Assembly: GCA_016214995.1 (NCBI GenBank)
Contig: JACRML010000025.1
Span: 1-37,054 of the forward strand
Source: Deltaproteobacteria bacterium
Lineage (GTDB): Bacteria; Desulfobacterota; GWC2-55-46; UBA9637
Reading direction: 5' to 3'
DNA: 37,054 bases
Within the stretch, counting starts at the first letter, position 1. Each line of letters begins with the position of its first letter. Shown one piece after another: positions 29,970 to 37,054 of this stretch. Under the pieces are notes generated by a model. It was not told the origin of the DNA. It made no database searches and was given only the letters and a program-made list of their open reading frames with translations. A program made the position numbers and the translations under genes.

Positions 29970-30458
29970 TCACGGACAAGGAGTAACCATCTTATTATCA
30001 TCAGTCTCTTTCAACAAATCCGCCACAGTTTTTTTTAAAACAGGATGAACAAAACCAGGGGCTATCTCATTAAGCGGCATCATGACAAACCTTCTTTTAT
30101 GAAGAAGTGGATGCGGGATAATAAGATTCTCTGTTTTTATTGTCTCGCTATTCAAGAAAAGGATGTCAAAATCTATAACCCTGGGCCCGCCCTTTTTTAC
30201 CCTCTCTCTTCCCAAACCCATCTCTATATTTTGAAGTAATACTAATAATGATTCCGCATCAAACGTTGTTTCTATCTGAACAACACAGTTTATGAACCAG
30301 TCCTGCTCTATATCACCCCATGGTTCTGTCTCATAAAATGAAGATGCCTTAATGAGCTTAATACCTTTACTATGAGCAAGATTATCTATCGCATTTTTAC
30401 AATTCTTTATCCTATCGCCTATATTTGAGCCTATGCTGATAAAGACAGTATGAGACAT
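29970..30458 (-). CDS. folK: 2-amino-4-hydroxy-6-hydroxymethyldihydropteridine pyrophosphokinase
   Basis: Transfers pyrophosphate to the pterin in folate synthesis. A 162-aa protein from the ATG at 30458; a GTG at 30467 gives a longer form without better support. Motifs: FISIGSNIGDRIKN at the N-terminus, SSFYETEPWGDIEQDWFINC, and the signature GGPRVIDFDILFLNSE with the two catalytic Asp. C-terminal HPLLHKRRFVMMPLNEIAP. It lies downstream of dapL, with a phrase-repeat element between. Confidence 0.95.
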   Translation of the reverse strand: MSHTVFISIGSNIGDRIKNCKNAIDNLAHSKGIKLIKASSFYETEPWGDIEQDWFINCVVQIETTFDAESLLVLLQNIEMGLGRERVKKGGPRVIDFDILFLNSETIKTENLIIPHPLLHKRRFVMMPLNEIAPGFVHPVLKKTVADLLKETDDNKMVTPCP

Positions 30459-30485
30459 AAAAAGCACCAGGGTATCAACTTAAAA

Positions 30486-30592
30486 ATGTCTAATTTCTAA
30501 ATCCAAATTTCTAATGCTAAAATATCTAATTTAATCATTTGGCATTAGAAATTTTATTAGGAATTAGAAATTAGGGCTTGGAAATTCCCATC
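30486..30592. repeat. Palindromic TCTAATTTCTAA phrase element
   Basis: TCTAATTTCTAAATCCAAATT-like units and their inverted forms (GGCATTAGAAATTTTATTAGG, GAATTAGAAATTAGG) fill most of the folK-dapL gap. The pattern is like the other intergenic hairpins of this window. Confidence 0.6.
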
Positions 30593-30624
30593 TATGCTTT
30601 CACCCTCTGATACTTTGACACAAT

Positions 30625-31860
30625 CTAAAACTCAAACTCCAGTTCCCTCATCCTCTTTTTCATCTCTCCAATAACCCTTCTCTCGTCCTCTTCATTCTTG
30701 GCAACAAAGGTAGCTGAAAATCTTAAATAATGGCCAACATCATCCCATGGAACAGTTGATATGAGCTTCTCAGTGATAAAGTATTCAGACACATCCTCTG
30801 CTGCCTTGAACCTTACACCGCTCTTAATACCCTTAGGTGCGCCGACATAAAGATAAAACGAACCATTCGGCATCTTTGCAGAAAAACCTACAGAATTAAG
30901 CACCTCTACCATCATCTCAAGCCTTCTCTTATATTTTGCAGAAATCTTTTCTGTCATTTCAGTATGCTCCAGAGCATATACCCCTGCCTTTTGTATGGCT
31001 ATGAACTGGCCTGAATCATAATTGTCCTTTACATGGCCAAACGCACTAATAATATTTTCATTGCCGGCAACAAAGGCAAGCCTCCAGCCTGTCATATTGA
31101 ATGCCTTTGAAAATGAATGTATTTCTACTCCAACATCCTTTGCGCCATCAACCGACAGGAAGCTCAAAAACTTATTATTAAAGCTCAGCGCCGCATAGGC
31201 AGCATCATGCACAACAATAATATTATTCTTCTGCGCAAATTTTACAACATTTTTAAAGAAATCCACGGTCGCTGTTGCGCCAGTCGGATTATTTGGGTAA
31301 TTAATATAGAGGAGTTTTGCCTTTTTTAAATCATCTTTGCTTATCGCATCCAAGTCAGGCAAAAAATTATTTTCCTCTTTCAATGGCAAATGAACCACCC
31401 TTCCGCCATACCACTGTGTATGTGTTGCAAGTATTGGGTAGCCCGGGACAGTAACCAATGCCACATCTCCATGGTTTATAAAGGCAGACGGAAACATTGC
31501 AAGGGCAGGCTTGGAACCTATGGAATGCAACACCTCTTTTACAGGATCTATGCCTTTTACGCCATAAACCTTTTCCATATATTTTGCAGCAGCGTCTTTT
31601 AACTCCTGAATGCCGTTGTCTGCATAACCCTTGTTTTCAGGCTTGGTACATTCAATCTTCAATGCCTCCATAACCATGGGAAATGCCATGTCATCAGGCT
31701 CGCCAACGCCAAAGTCCAGAAGTTCCATATTGGGATGCGCCTTTCTGGCTGCCGCCTTTGCCCTCTTTATCTTTTCAAACTTATATATCTTTGTCTCTTT
31801 GCCAAATTTATTGCCGCCTATCCTATCGGCAAAAAGATCCTGAATGTAACTTTCTGACAC
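30625..31860 (-). CDS. dapL: LL-diaminopimelate aminotransferase
   Basis: PLP-dependent class I/II aminotransferase making LL-diaminopimelate directly from tetrahydrodipicolinate. 411 aa from a GTG at 31860, chosen because AAGGAGGT lies 6 bases before it. Blocks: LLDFGVGEPDD, PENKGYADNGIQELKDAA, VTVPGYPILATHTQWYGG, LLYINYPNNPTGA, VVHDAAYAAL and the PLP Lys in SFSKAFNMTGWR; the C-terminus has STVPWDDVGHYLRFSATF. This variant is usual in Nitrospirota-like and deltaproteobacterial genomes. Exact substrate specificity is inferred from sequence pattern. Confidence 0.8.
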   Translation of the reverse strand: MSESYIQDLFADRIGGNKFGKETKIYKFEKIKRAKAAARKAHPNMELLDFGVGEPDDMAFPMVMEALKIECTKPENKGYADNGIQELKDAAAKYMEKVYGVKGIDPVKEVLHSIGSKPALAMFPSAFINHGDVALVTVPGYPILATHTQWYGGRVVHLPLKEENNFLPDLDAISKDDLKKAKLLYINYPNNPTGATATVDFFKNVVKFAQKNNIIVVHDAAYAALSFNNKFLSFLSVDGAKDVGVEIHSFSKAFNMTGWRLAFVAGNENIISAFGHVKDNYDSGQFIAIQKAGVYALEHTEMTEKISAKYKRRLEMMVEVLNSVGFSAKMPNGSFYLYVGAPKGIKSGVRFKAAEDVSEYFITEKLISTVPWDDVGHYLRFSATFVAKNEEDERRVIGEMKKRMRELEFEF

Positions 31861-31879
31861 TTTGATACCTCCTTTTAAA

Positions 31880-31950
31880 TGCAATTACGAATTAAGAATT
31901 AGGAATCAGGAGTTTTTAATTCTTAATTTATAATTCCTAATTCCTAATTG
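31880..31950. repeat. Palindromic GAATTAGGAATT phrase element
   Basis: AATTACGAATTAAGAATTAGG (left) faces TAATTCCTAATTCCTAATTG (right). It spans the gap between dapL and the FAH gene and codes the last four residues of the FAH protein. Confidence 0.65.
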
Positions 31951-32695
31951 TATTCACAAGACTTCCTATCCCTTCTATTTTTATCTCCACTTTGTCTCCC
32001 GGCTTCATTTTACCGACACCTGATGGCGTCCCTGTTGCAATCACATCGCCAGGTATAAGTGTCATAACATGAGATACAAAACTTAATAAATGATAAACGT
32101 CAAATATCATATCCTTTGTTGAGGTGTCCTGTTTCTTTTCACCATTTAAATATGTCTCTATCCTCACATCCAGAGGGTTCAAATTTGTTTCTATCCACGG
32201 TCCTATGGGGGCAAAGGTATCAAAGCCTTTCGCACGGGTATACTGAATATCCTTGCCTTGTAAATCCCTTGCAGTGACATCGTTAAAACAGGTATAGCCC
32301 AAGATATAATCTTTAGCATCCTCTTTTCTTATCATGTGCGCTCTTTTGCCGACAACAACCCCAAGCTCCCCTTCATAATCCACGCGTCTTGACATGTGAT
32401 GGGGATAAATAATCTCATCACCAGTCCTGATTACTGCGGTAGAAGGCTTCATAAAGAGCATCGGCTCTTCGGGCAGCGGCTTGTTAAACTCTGCGGCATG
32501 GGCTTTGTAATTCAGACCAATGGCAACTATCTTTGACGGCTCACAGGGCGCCAAAAGTTTAACTGAATTGAGTTTATGGGTAATAGAAGTCTTTTGGAAA
32601 TTGCTAAAAATACTACCTTCTATCTCGATAATATCTTCACCTTCGACAATACCAAATTTTCTTAAACCGTCTTTCAAAAACCGTGCAAGTTTCAA
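31937..32695 (-). CDS. Fumarylacetoacetate hydrolase (FAH) family protein
   Basis: A 252-aa metal-dependent C-C hydrolase, isomerase or acylpyruvase-type enzyme. Typical blocks: VAIGLNYKAHAAEFNKPLPE, MLFMKPSTAVI, the metal-binding DYEGELGVVVGKRA, FNDVTARDLQGKDIQY and VIATGTPSGVGKMKPGD. It is a widespread but poorly specific family; oxaloacetate/acylpyruvate-type substrates are common. It follows argG by 15 bases, so is part of the same transcript. The C-terminal end reads into a phrase repeat. Confidence 0.9.
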   Translation of the reverse strand: MKLARFLKDGLRKFGIVEGEDIIEIEGSIFSNFQKTSITHKLNSVKLLAPCEPSKIVAIGLNYKAHAAEFNKPLPEEPMLFMKPSTAVIRTGDEIIYPHHMSRRVDYEGELGVVVGKRAHMIRKEDAKDYILGYTCFNDVTARDLQGKDIQYTRAKGFDTFAPIGPWIETNLNPLDVRIETYLNGEKKQDTSTKDMIFDVYHLLSFVSHVMTLIPGDVIATGTPSGVGKMKPGDKVEIKIEGIGSLVNTIRN

Positions 32696-32709
32696 AAATA
32701 TTCCCCCGC

Positions 32710-33954
32710 CTATTTTTCCCTCTTGACCCCTGATCCTTGACCCCTGACCCCTGTCTTTTCCACCATTGCCTTTATCTTCAAGCGTAAAGCATTTAGCTTG
32801 ATAAACCCCTCTGCGTCCTTCTGGTCATAGACAACATCCTCTTCAAATGTGGCAAAGTCGGGATGATAAAGAGATTTATCCGATTTTCTACCAACTACAT
32901 CGCAGTTGCCTTTATAGAGCTTAACTCTTGCTGTGCCTGTAACACCTTTTAATGCCTCATCTACCATTGTTTGCAACATCTGTCTCTCAGGTGAATACCA
33001 ATAGCCGTAATATACAAGCTCTGCATACCGTGAAATCAGGCTGTCTCTAAGGTGCATTACCTCTCTGTCCATGGTGATGGACTCTACAGCCCTCCTTGCC
33101 GCATGAAGTATTGTGCCTCCCGGCGTTTCATATACGCCCCTGCTCTTCATGCCTACATAGCGATTTTCCACGATATCAACCCTTCCTACACCATTTGCTC
33201 CACCCAGCTTATTCAATTCTGCAAGGAGTTTTGCAGGAGACATATTCTTGCCGTTTACTGTAACTGGATTGCCATCTTTGAAGTTTATTTCAACATATGT
33301 CGGTTTGTTTGGCGCCTTTTCTGGCGAAACGCTCAACACAAACATATCCTCCGGCGGCTCAGCCCACGGGTCTTCCAATATGCCGCCCTCGAAACTTATA
33401 TGAAAAAGATTCCTGTCTGAGCTATACGGCTTTGCCTTTGTTGCAGTAACTGGAATGCCGTGCCTTTCTGCATAATCTATCAGGTCTGTCCGAGACTTCA
33501 TATCCCATTCACGCCACGGCGCAATAACCTTTATATGCGGATTGAAAGCGTAATAGGTAAGTTCAAAGCGAACTTGATCATTCCCTTTGCCGGTTGAACC
33601 ATGACAGACTGCATCTGCCTTTTCTTTTTTTGCAACATTCATCTGCGCCTTAGCAATAAGCGGCCTGGCTATGGATGTGCCGAGGAGATATTTTCCTTCA
33701 TAAACTGCCCCAGCCCGAAGCATGGGAAATATAAAGTCCCTGACAAATTCCTCTTTCAGGTCTTGTATATAAATCTTGCTCGCCCCTGTCTTTATGGCCT
33801 TTTTCTTAAGCGGCGCAAGCTCCTCACCCTGACCGAGGTCAGCGGCAAATGCAACAACCTCGCAGTCATAATTTTCAACAAGCCATTTAATTATAACAGA
33901 GGTGTCAAGACCGCCGGAATAGGCAAGGACAACCTTTTTAATTCTTTCTTTCAT
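32710..33954 (-). CDS. argG: Argininosuccinate synthase
   Basis: Joins citrulline and aspartate in arginine synthesis. A 414-aa protein with the PP-motif ATP loop [17 protein letters not shown] at the N-terminus, then [33 protein letters not shown] and [20 protein letters not shown]. The last dozen residues ([13 protein letters not shown]) are encoded by repeats of CCTTGACCCCTGA (32722-32756), an extension beyond the family's usual end. It is separated from argF by two palindromic repeats. Confidence 0.97.
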   Translation of the reverse strand: MKERIKKVVLAYSGGLDTSVIIKWLVENYDCEVVAFAADLGQGEELAPLKKKAIKTGASKIYIQDLKEEFVRDFIFPMLRAGAVYEGKYLLGTSIARPLIAKAQMNVAKKEKADAVCHGSTGKGNDQVRFELTYYAFNPHIKVIAPWREWDMKSRTDLIDYAERHGIPVTATKAKPYSSDRNLFHISFEGGILEDPWAEPPEDMFVLSVSPEKAPNKPTYVEINFKDGNPVTVNGKNMSPAKLLAELNKLGGANGVGRVDIVENRYVGMKSRGVYETPGGTILHAARRAVESITMDREVMHLRDSLISRYAELVYYGYWYSPERQMLQTMVDEALKGVTGTARVKLYKGNCDVVGRKSDKSLYHPDFATFEEDVVYDQKDAEGFIKLNALRLKIKAMVEKTGVRGQGSGVKREK

Positions 33955-33981
33955 TATTCACCTCATTGTTTATCTTTTTTT

Positions 33982-34120
33982 GTAGGGGCGACCCTTGTGG
34001 CCGCCCGTTAGAGGGCGGGGACAAGCCCCACCCCTACATTTCAAATAAAATCCAAATGTCAAAATCCAAAATTCAAAGATTATTTCTTATTGTCATTTGA
34101 CATTTGTAATTTGGATTCAG
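33982..34120. repeat. Two adjacent palindromic phrase elements (argG-argF gap)
   Basis: GTAGGGGCGACCCTTGTGG faces CAAGCCCCACCCCTAC (33982-34036), and AATCCAAATGTCAAAATCC faces CATTTGACATTTGTAATTTGG (34048-34115). Both are imperfect hairpins with different sequences. The gap has no gene. Confidence 0.7.
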
Positions 34121-34123
34121 TAT

Positions 34124-35035
34124 TTATGTTAGCAGTTTCTCCAAAATTACCTTCTGCACATGCAGCCGGTTCTCCGCCTGGTCAAAGACAACAGAATTCG
34201 GACCTTCCATAATATCATCCGTTATCTCCTCTCCCCTGTGCGCCGGCAGGCAGTGCATGACAACGGCATCTTTTTTTGCAAGTTTCAACAAATCCGAATT
34301 TATTTGATAGCCCTTGAATGCCTTTTCCCTCTTTTCCGCCTCATCTTCCTGACCCATGCTGGCCCAGACATCGGTATTCAACACATCCGCATCCTTCGCC
34401 GCATCCTTCGGGTTTTTTACAATCTCTATTCTCGACTTGGCATCTTTCTTAGCCCTTTCTAAAATATCTTTATCAGGCAAATATCCGTCAGGGCAGGCAA
34501 GCATCAAATCAAAACTCATCCGCGCAGCCGCTTCAATCCATGAATTGGCCATGTTGTTGCCGTCGCCTATCCATGCAACCTTCAATCCCTTGCAGCCTCC
34601 CTTTTTCTCAACAATCGTGAAAACATCTGTCAAAACCTGACATGGGTGATGCAAATCAGTGAGACCGTTTATAACAGGCACGGATGAGTATCTTGCAAAT
34701 TCCTCCACAATATCGTGACCAAATGTCCGGATGACAATGCCGTCCACATACCGTGACAACACCCGTGCCGTATCTTTAATCGGCTCGCCGCGGCCAATTT
34801 GCGAATCCCTCTGGCTTATGAATATGGCGTTGCCGCCCAGTTGATACATGGCTGTTTCAAAAGAGACACGCGTTCTTGTGGACACCTTTTCAAAGATAAG
34901 CGTAATGGTCTTGCCAAGCAAGGGCTGGTGCGGAATGCCGCTCTTCTGCCGCTCTTTAAATATTTTTGTCTTTTCAAAGACAGCTTCTATTTCGGCCTTT
35001 GTAAGGTCAGAGATTGTTAATAAATGTTTTGCCAT
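34124..35035 (-). CDS. argF: Ornithine carbamoyltransferase
   Basis: Makes citrulline from ornithine and carbamoyl phosphate. A 303-aa protein with carbamoyl-phosphate site VSTRTRVSFETAMYQLGG, HHPCQVLTDVFT, the ornithine loop near AWIGDGNNMANSWIEAA and catalytic HCLPAHRGEEI. Between argD and argG on the same strand, in the classical arginine order. No defects seen. Confidence 0.97.
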   Translation of the reverse strand: MAKHLLTISDLTKAEIEAVFEKTKIFKERQKSGIPHQPLLGKTITLIFEKVSTRTRVSFETAMYQLGGNAIFISQRDSQIGRGEPIKDTARVLSRYVDGIVIRTFGHDIVEEFARYSSVPVINGLTDLHHPCQVLTDVFTIVEKKGGCKGLKVAWIGDGNNMANSWIEAAARMSFDLMLACPDGYLPDKDILERAKKDAKSRIEIVKNPKDAAKDADVLNTDVWASMGQEDEAEKREKAFKGYQINSDLLKLAKKDAVVMHCLPAHRGEEITDDIMEGPNSVVFDQAENRLHVQKVILEKLLT

Positions 35036-35047
35036 GATTTTTTATTT

Positions 35048-35118
35048 GTTGGCTATCAGCAATCAGCGGTCAGTTTTCAGCCGGAACATTTTTTTACTGA
35101 TAGCTGACTGCTGATAGC
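35048..35118. repeat. Palindromic GGCTATCAGCAATCAG phrase element
   Basis: TTGGCTATCAGCAATCAGCGG faces CTGATAGCTGACTGCTGATAG (35096-35117). It fills the argD-argF gap and encodes the last eight residues of ArgD. Confidence 0.65.
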
Positions 35119-36290
35119 TGTTTCCTCAGTATCCCTATCATCTCATCCACATCTTTTTCCATCACAATGAGCGGCGGGATAAATCTTAATATTTTATCAG
35201 CAGTGCAATTTATTAAAAGCCCCTTTTCCATACAGGCCTTCACAATGCCTGCACCGGGGATAGTCAACTCCATGCCGATAATTAAACCCTTTCCCCTGAC
35301 CTCTTTGATGAACGGATATTCTGCTTTTAGTGTATATAATTTTTCAAGGAGATATTTCCCAACCTTCCGGCAATTTTCCAACATGTCTTCTTCCAACACC
35401 GCCTTTATTGCCGCAATGCCTGCTGCTGCTGCAAGAGGATTTCCGCCAAAGGTGGATGCATGGGTTCCTGGTACAAAACTCTTTGCAACCTCATCCGTTG
35501 CCAGCATGGCGCCAATGGCAACGCCGCCGGCAAGTCCCTTTGCCAAAGTCATAATATCCGGCGCTACATCATAATGCTCATAAGCAAATAACTTTCCAGT
35601 GCGTCCCATGCCGACCTGAACCTCGTCAAATATAAGAAGCAGACCCTTTTCCCTGCACAGCGCCTTTAAGTCTTTTAAATAATTATCAGACGGAATATTC
35701 ACACCACCTTCGCCCTGAATCGGCTCCAGCATGATCGCCGCCGTATCCGTTGTAATAGCCCGCGCAACGGCATCCACATCATCGAAAGGCACATAGATGA
35801 ATTTTTCCAGGAGAGGTTCAAAACCCTGCTGAAACTTCTTCTGGCCTGTTGCTGCAAGAGTTGCCATGGTCCTGCCATGAAATGACTTTTCCATGGTAAT
35901 TATCTGGAACCGGCTCTCCCCTTTATCTTTAAAATATTTTCGTGTTAGTTTTATCGCAGCCTCATTTGCCTCTGCGCCTGAGTTGCAGAAAAATGCCTTT
36001 TCCGCAAACGAATTTTTGCAGAGAAGCTCGGCAAGCCTTGCCTGCGGCTCAATGTGATAAAGATTTGATATATGGATAAGCTTTTCTGCCTGCTCCTGAA
36101 TTGCCTTCACAACCTTGGGATGGCAGTGGCCGAGATTGCAGACTGCAAGACCTGCCACAAAATCCAGATATTCCTTTCCATCTGCATCCCAAACCTTGCA
36201 TCCCTTACCTTTTGTGATGGCAATGGGGAAACGGTTATAGGTGTTGGCAATATATTTGCCCGTTAGATTTATGATTTCTTGTGTATTCAA
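35094..36290 (-). CDS. argD: Acetylornithine aminotransferase
   Basis: PLP-dependent class III aminotransferase of arginine synthesis. I prefer a TTG start at 36290 (NTQEIINLTGKYIANTYNRF) since GAGG lies 6 bases before it; the longer frame from 36338 adds an unlikely N-terminus. 398 aa. Blocks: DFVAGLAVCNLGHCHP, FFCNSGAEANEAAIKL, TMEKSFHGRTMATLAAT, LIFDEVQVGMGRTG, PLP Lys in MTLAKGLAGG and STFGGNPLAAAAG. The C-terminal QLSAVSYQ is coded by a TATCAGCAGTCAG repeat. It is the first gene of the argD-argF-argG row. Confidence 0.95.
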   Translation of the reverse strand: MNTQEIINLTGKYIANTYNRFPIAITKGKGCKVWDADGKEYLDFVAGLAVCNLGHCHPKVVKAIQEQAEKLIHISNLYHIEPQARLAELLCKNSFAEKAFFCNSGAEANEAAIKLTRKYFKDKGESRFQIITMEKSFHGRTMATLAATGQKKFQQGFEPLLEKFIYVPFDDVDAVARAITTDTAAIMLEPIQGEGGVNIPSDNYLKDLKALCREKGLLLIFDEVQVGMGRTGKLFAYEHYDVAPDIMTLAKGLAGGVAIGAMLATDEVAKSFVPGTHASTFGGNPLAAAAGIAAIKAVLEEDMLENCRKVGKYLLEKLYTLKAEYPFIKEVRGKGLIIGMELTIPGAGIVKACMEKGLLINCTADKILRFIPPLIVMEKDVDEMIGILRKQLSAVSYQ

Positions 36291-36421
36291 ACTATCCTCA
36301 CTATTGAAAGTATAAAAAGATACCAAATAAAAACTCAAAATTCAAAAGAAAAATGAGGGAAAAAGCTAACCATCTACTATTTTACAATAATAAAACTTTT
36401 TGTTACGTATAATCAGACCAC

Positions 36422-36547
36422 ATGGATAGAGACAAGTTCCTCATTGCTCTTAAAAACGGTTGTATTGAATGGCAGAGACACGCCCTCGAGCAAATGATGG
36501 AAATGGGAATCTCAAGAGAGACAGTCAAAGAGGTTTTGAGGACCTGA
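36422..36547 (+). pseudogene. Truncated DUF4258-type toxin-like protein (41 aa)
   Basis: MDRDKFLIALKNGCIEWQRH then ALEQMMEMGISRETVKEVLR. This matches the first 40 residues of DUF4258 proteins (WxRHALxRMxxRGIS), which normally continue for about 90 aa and precede a YgiT zinc-finger gene. Here TGA follows the first domain half and no continuation is seen in 36548-36594. So the gene looks cut, while the partner next to it is intact. Family identification is from pattern memory. Confidence 0.65.
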
Positions 36548-36594
36548 TTTAGAACATTTTGAATCAGATCAGATTATAAGACAAGGAGGCAAAA

Positions 36595-36840
36595 GTGAAA
36601 ATTACTGCACTACCTGACAGATGCCCATTGTGCGGTAGCGCCAAAAAAAAGGGGGAAACCACAATTACCGTAGATTTGGGATTCGGAGTGGTAGTAGTAA
36701 GAGATGTCCCTGCAACCGTGTGCTCACAGTGCGGCGCAGATTGCATTGAAGACGCTATTGCAGGGAAAGTTGAAGAAATTGTGGATGAGGCCCGCAAGAG
36801 GCATCATCTGGTGGAAGTGACAACGCTATTGGCAAATTGA
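36595..36840 (+). CDS. YgiT-type zinc-finger protein (MqsA-like)
   Basis: An 81-aa protein with a GTG start after AAGGAGG. Two zinc-ligand pairs are seen: CPLCGSAKKKG and CSQCGAD, separated by a beta part GETTITVDLGFGVVVVRDVP, as in YgiT/MqsA N-terminal domains. The C-terminal helix EDAIAGKVEEIVDEARKRHH is also typical. Usually it is the antitoxin or regulator half of a DUF4258/MqsR-type pair. The partner here is truncated. Confidence 0.85.
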   Translation: MKITALPDRCPLCGSAKKKGETTITVDLGFGVVVVRDVPATVCSQCGADCIEDAIAGKVEEIVDEARKRHHLVEVTTLLAN

Positions 36841-36950
36841 CTGTTCTCAATGCACCATAGATTTAACTGAACAACCCACCTCGCCACAGCCCGCACCAAA
36901 GAAAATAGAAAAAGGGAAGTGTTAGAATGTATAAGTAGATGCTTGTAAGA

Positions 36951-37036
36951 GGAAGCCTCCCGGTGGTAAATATGCTTAAAGCAACTGGGACGAGAATAGT
37001 CTCGCCCAGAATTTAACCCCCAAAAAGGAGGCTTCC
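36951..37036 (+). ncRNA. Structured leader of the right-edge transposase (possible bridge-RNA region)
   Basis: GGAAGCCTCC (36951-36960) pairs perfectly with GGAGGCTTCC (37027-37036), which contains the ribosome site of the next gene. Inside is a stem CTGGGACGAGA ... TCTCGCCCAG (about 36999-37022). Long structured leaders just upstream of IS110-type transposases encode the bridge RNA. Identification depends on the transposase family, of which only six codons are visible. Confidence 0.35.
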
Positions 37037-37054
37037 ATGGAAAGAGTATACTAC
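37037..37054 (+). CDS. Start of a probable IS110-type transposase (runs off the window)
   Basis: Only MERVYY is in the window, after AAAAAGGAGG. Transposases of the IS110 family often start M-x-x-V-Y-Y-x-G-x-D, so the family is a guess supported by the structured leader. The rest lies outside. Confidence 0.35.

Noticed and set aside
1-37054. CRISPR array, tRNA or rRNA genes
   Set aside because: No regularly spaced repeat-spacer array, no cloverleaf or rRNA-like sequence was seen; the repeats present are palindromic or tandem phrases.

Overview
The window looks like a chromosomal segment of a GC-moderate, Gram-negative, anaerobe-type bacterium, most likely of the Nitrospirota / former deltaproteobacterial sphere. 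The reasons are LL-diaminopimelate aminotransferase next to an argD-argF-argG cluster, GlcD/GlcF-type oxidoreductases, TldD/TldE, a TolC-type outer membrane protein and many phrase-like palindromic repeats. This placement is inference from gene content, not a phylogeny. Nearly all genes lie on the minus strand; the exceptions are an IS remnant, two tiny duplicated genes, a two-component system and the right edge.

Layout, left to right. 1-2734: a metal/stress-response type unit of BlaI/MecI/CopY repressor, M56 (BlaR1-like) membrane peptidase with a Cys/His-rich tail, YtkA-like exported protein and TolC, with matching operators TTCTAC-N5-GTAGAA before both transcription units. 2735-4516: repeat-rich spacers around a winged-helix/nucleotidyltransferase pair. 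4517-8476: the most interesting part, a compact same-strand cassette of a cytoplasmic PatA-like subtilase, a 72-aa CxxC protein, a stand-alone PatG C-terminal-like protein and five small paralogous peptides that share the N-terminal block M-P-x-F-T-A-E but have different Cys-rich C-termini. One of the five is frameshifted in a TC dinucleotide run and was missed by length-limited ORF calling. A 99-bp direct repeat records a recent duplication. I read this as a RiPP-like (cyanobactin-protease-related) or other proteolytically processed peptide system; the product is unknown.

8966-11203: cysS and an exported FKBP isomerase. 11350-13053: an internally deleted IS with a DDE transposase, two tandem 30-aa membrane microproteins with near-identical leaders, and a 59-aa ORF. 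13156-15252: an OmpR/EnvZ-like two-component system. 15236-19621: TldE and TldD flanking a CopD-like membrane protein, a 38-aa CxCxC protein and an ArsR repressor. 19621-22945: an exported protein, an AbiEii-type toxin pair, a circularly permuted ATP-grasp-like enzyme and a rubredoxin-like protein. 23067-29924: an HTH/zinc-ribbon regulator, GlcF, GlcD, a zinc alcohol dehydrogenase, a hypothetical gene, a HigB-like toxin pair, a LsrF/DhnA-type aldolase and a YHS-type membrane protein. 29970-36290: folK, dapL, a FAH-family enzyme, argG, argF and argD (folate, lysine/peptidoglycan and arginine biosynthesis). 36422-37054: a truncated DUF4258 gene with a YgiT-type zinc finger, then a structured leader and the first codons of a probable IS110-type transposase.

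A second window-wide theme is the invasion of genes by short phrase repeats. Several proteins (TolC, M56, TldE, TldD, GlcF, ArgG, ArgD) read in frame through repeats that elsewhere form intergenic hairpins.
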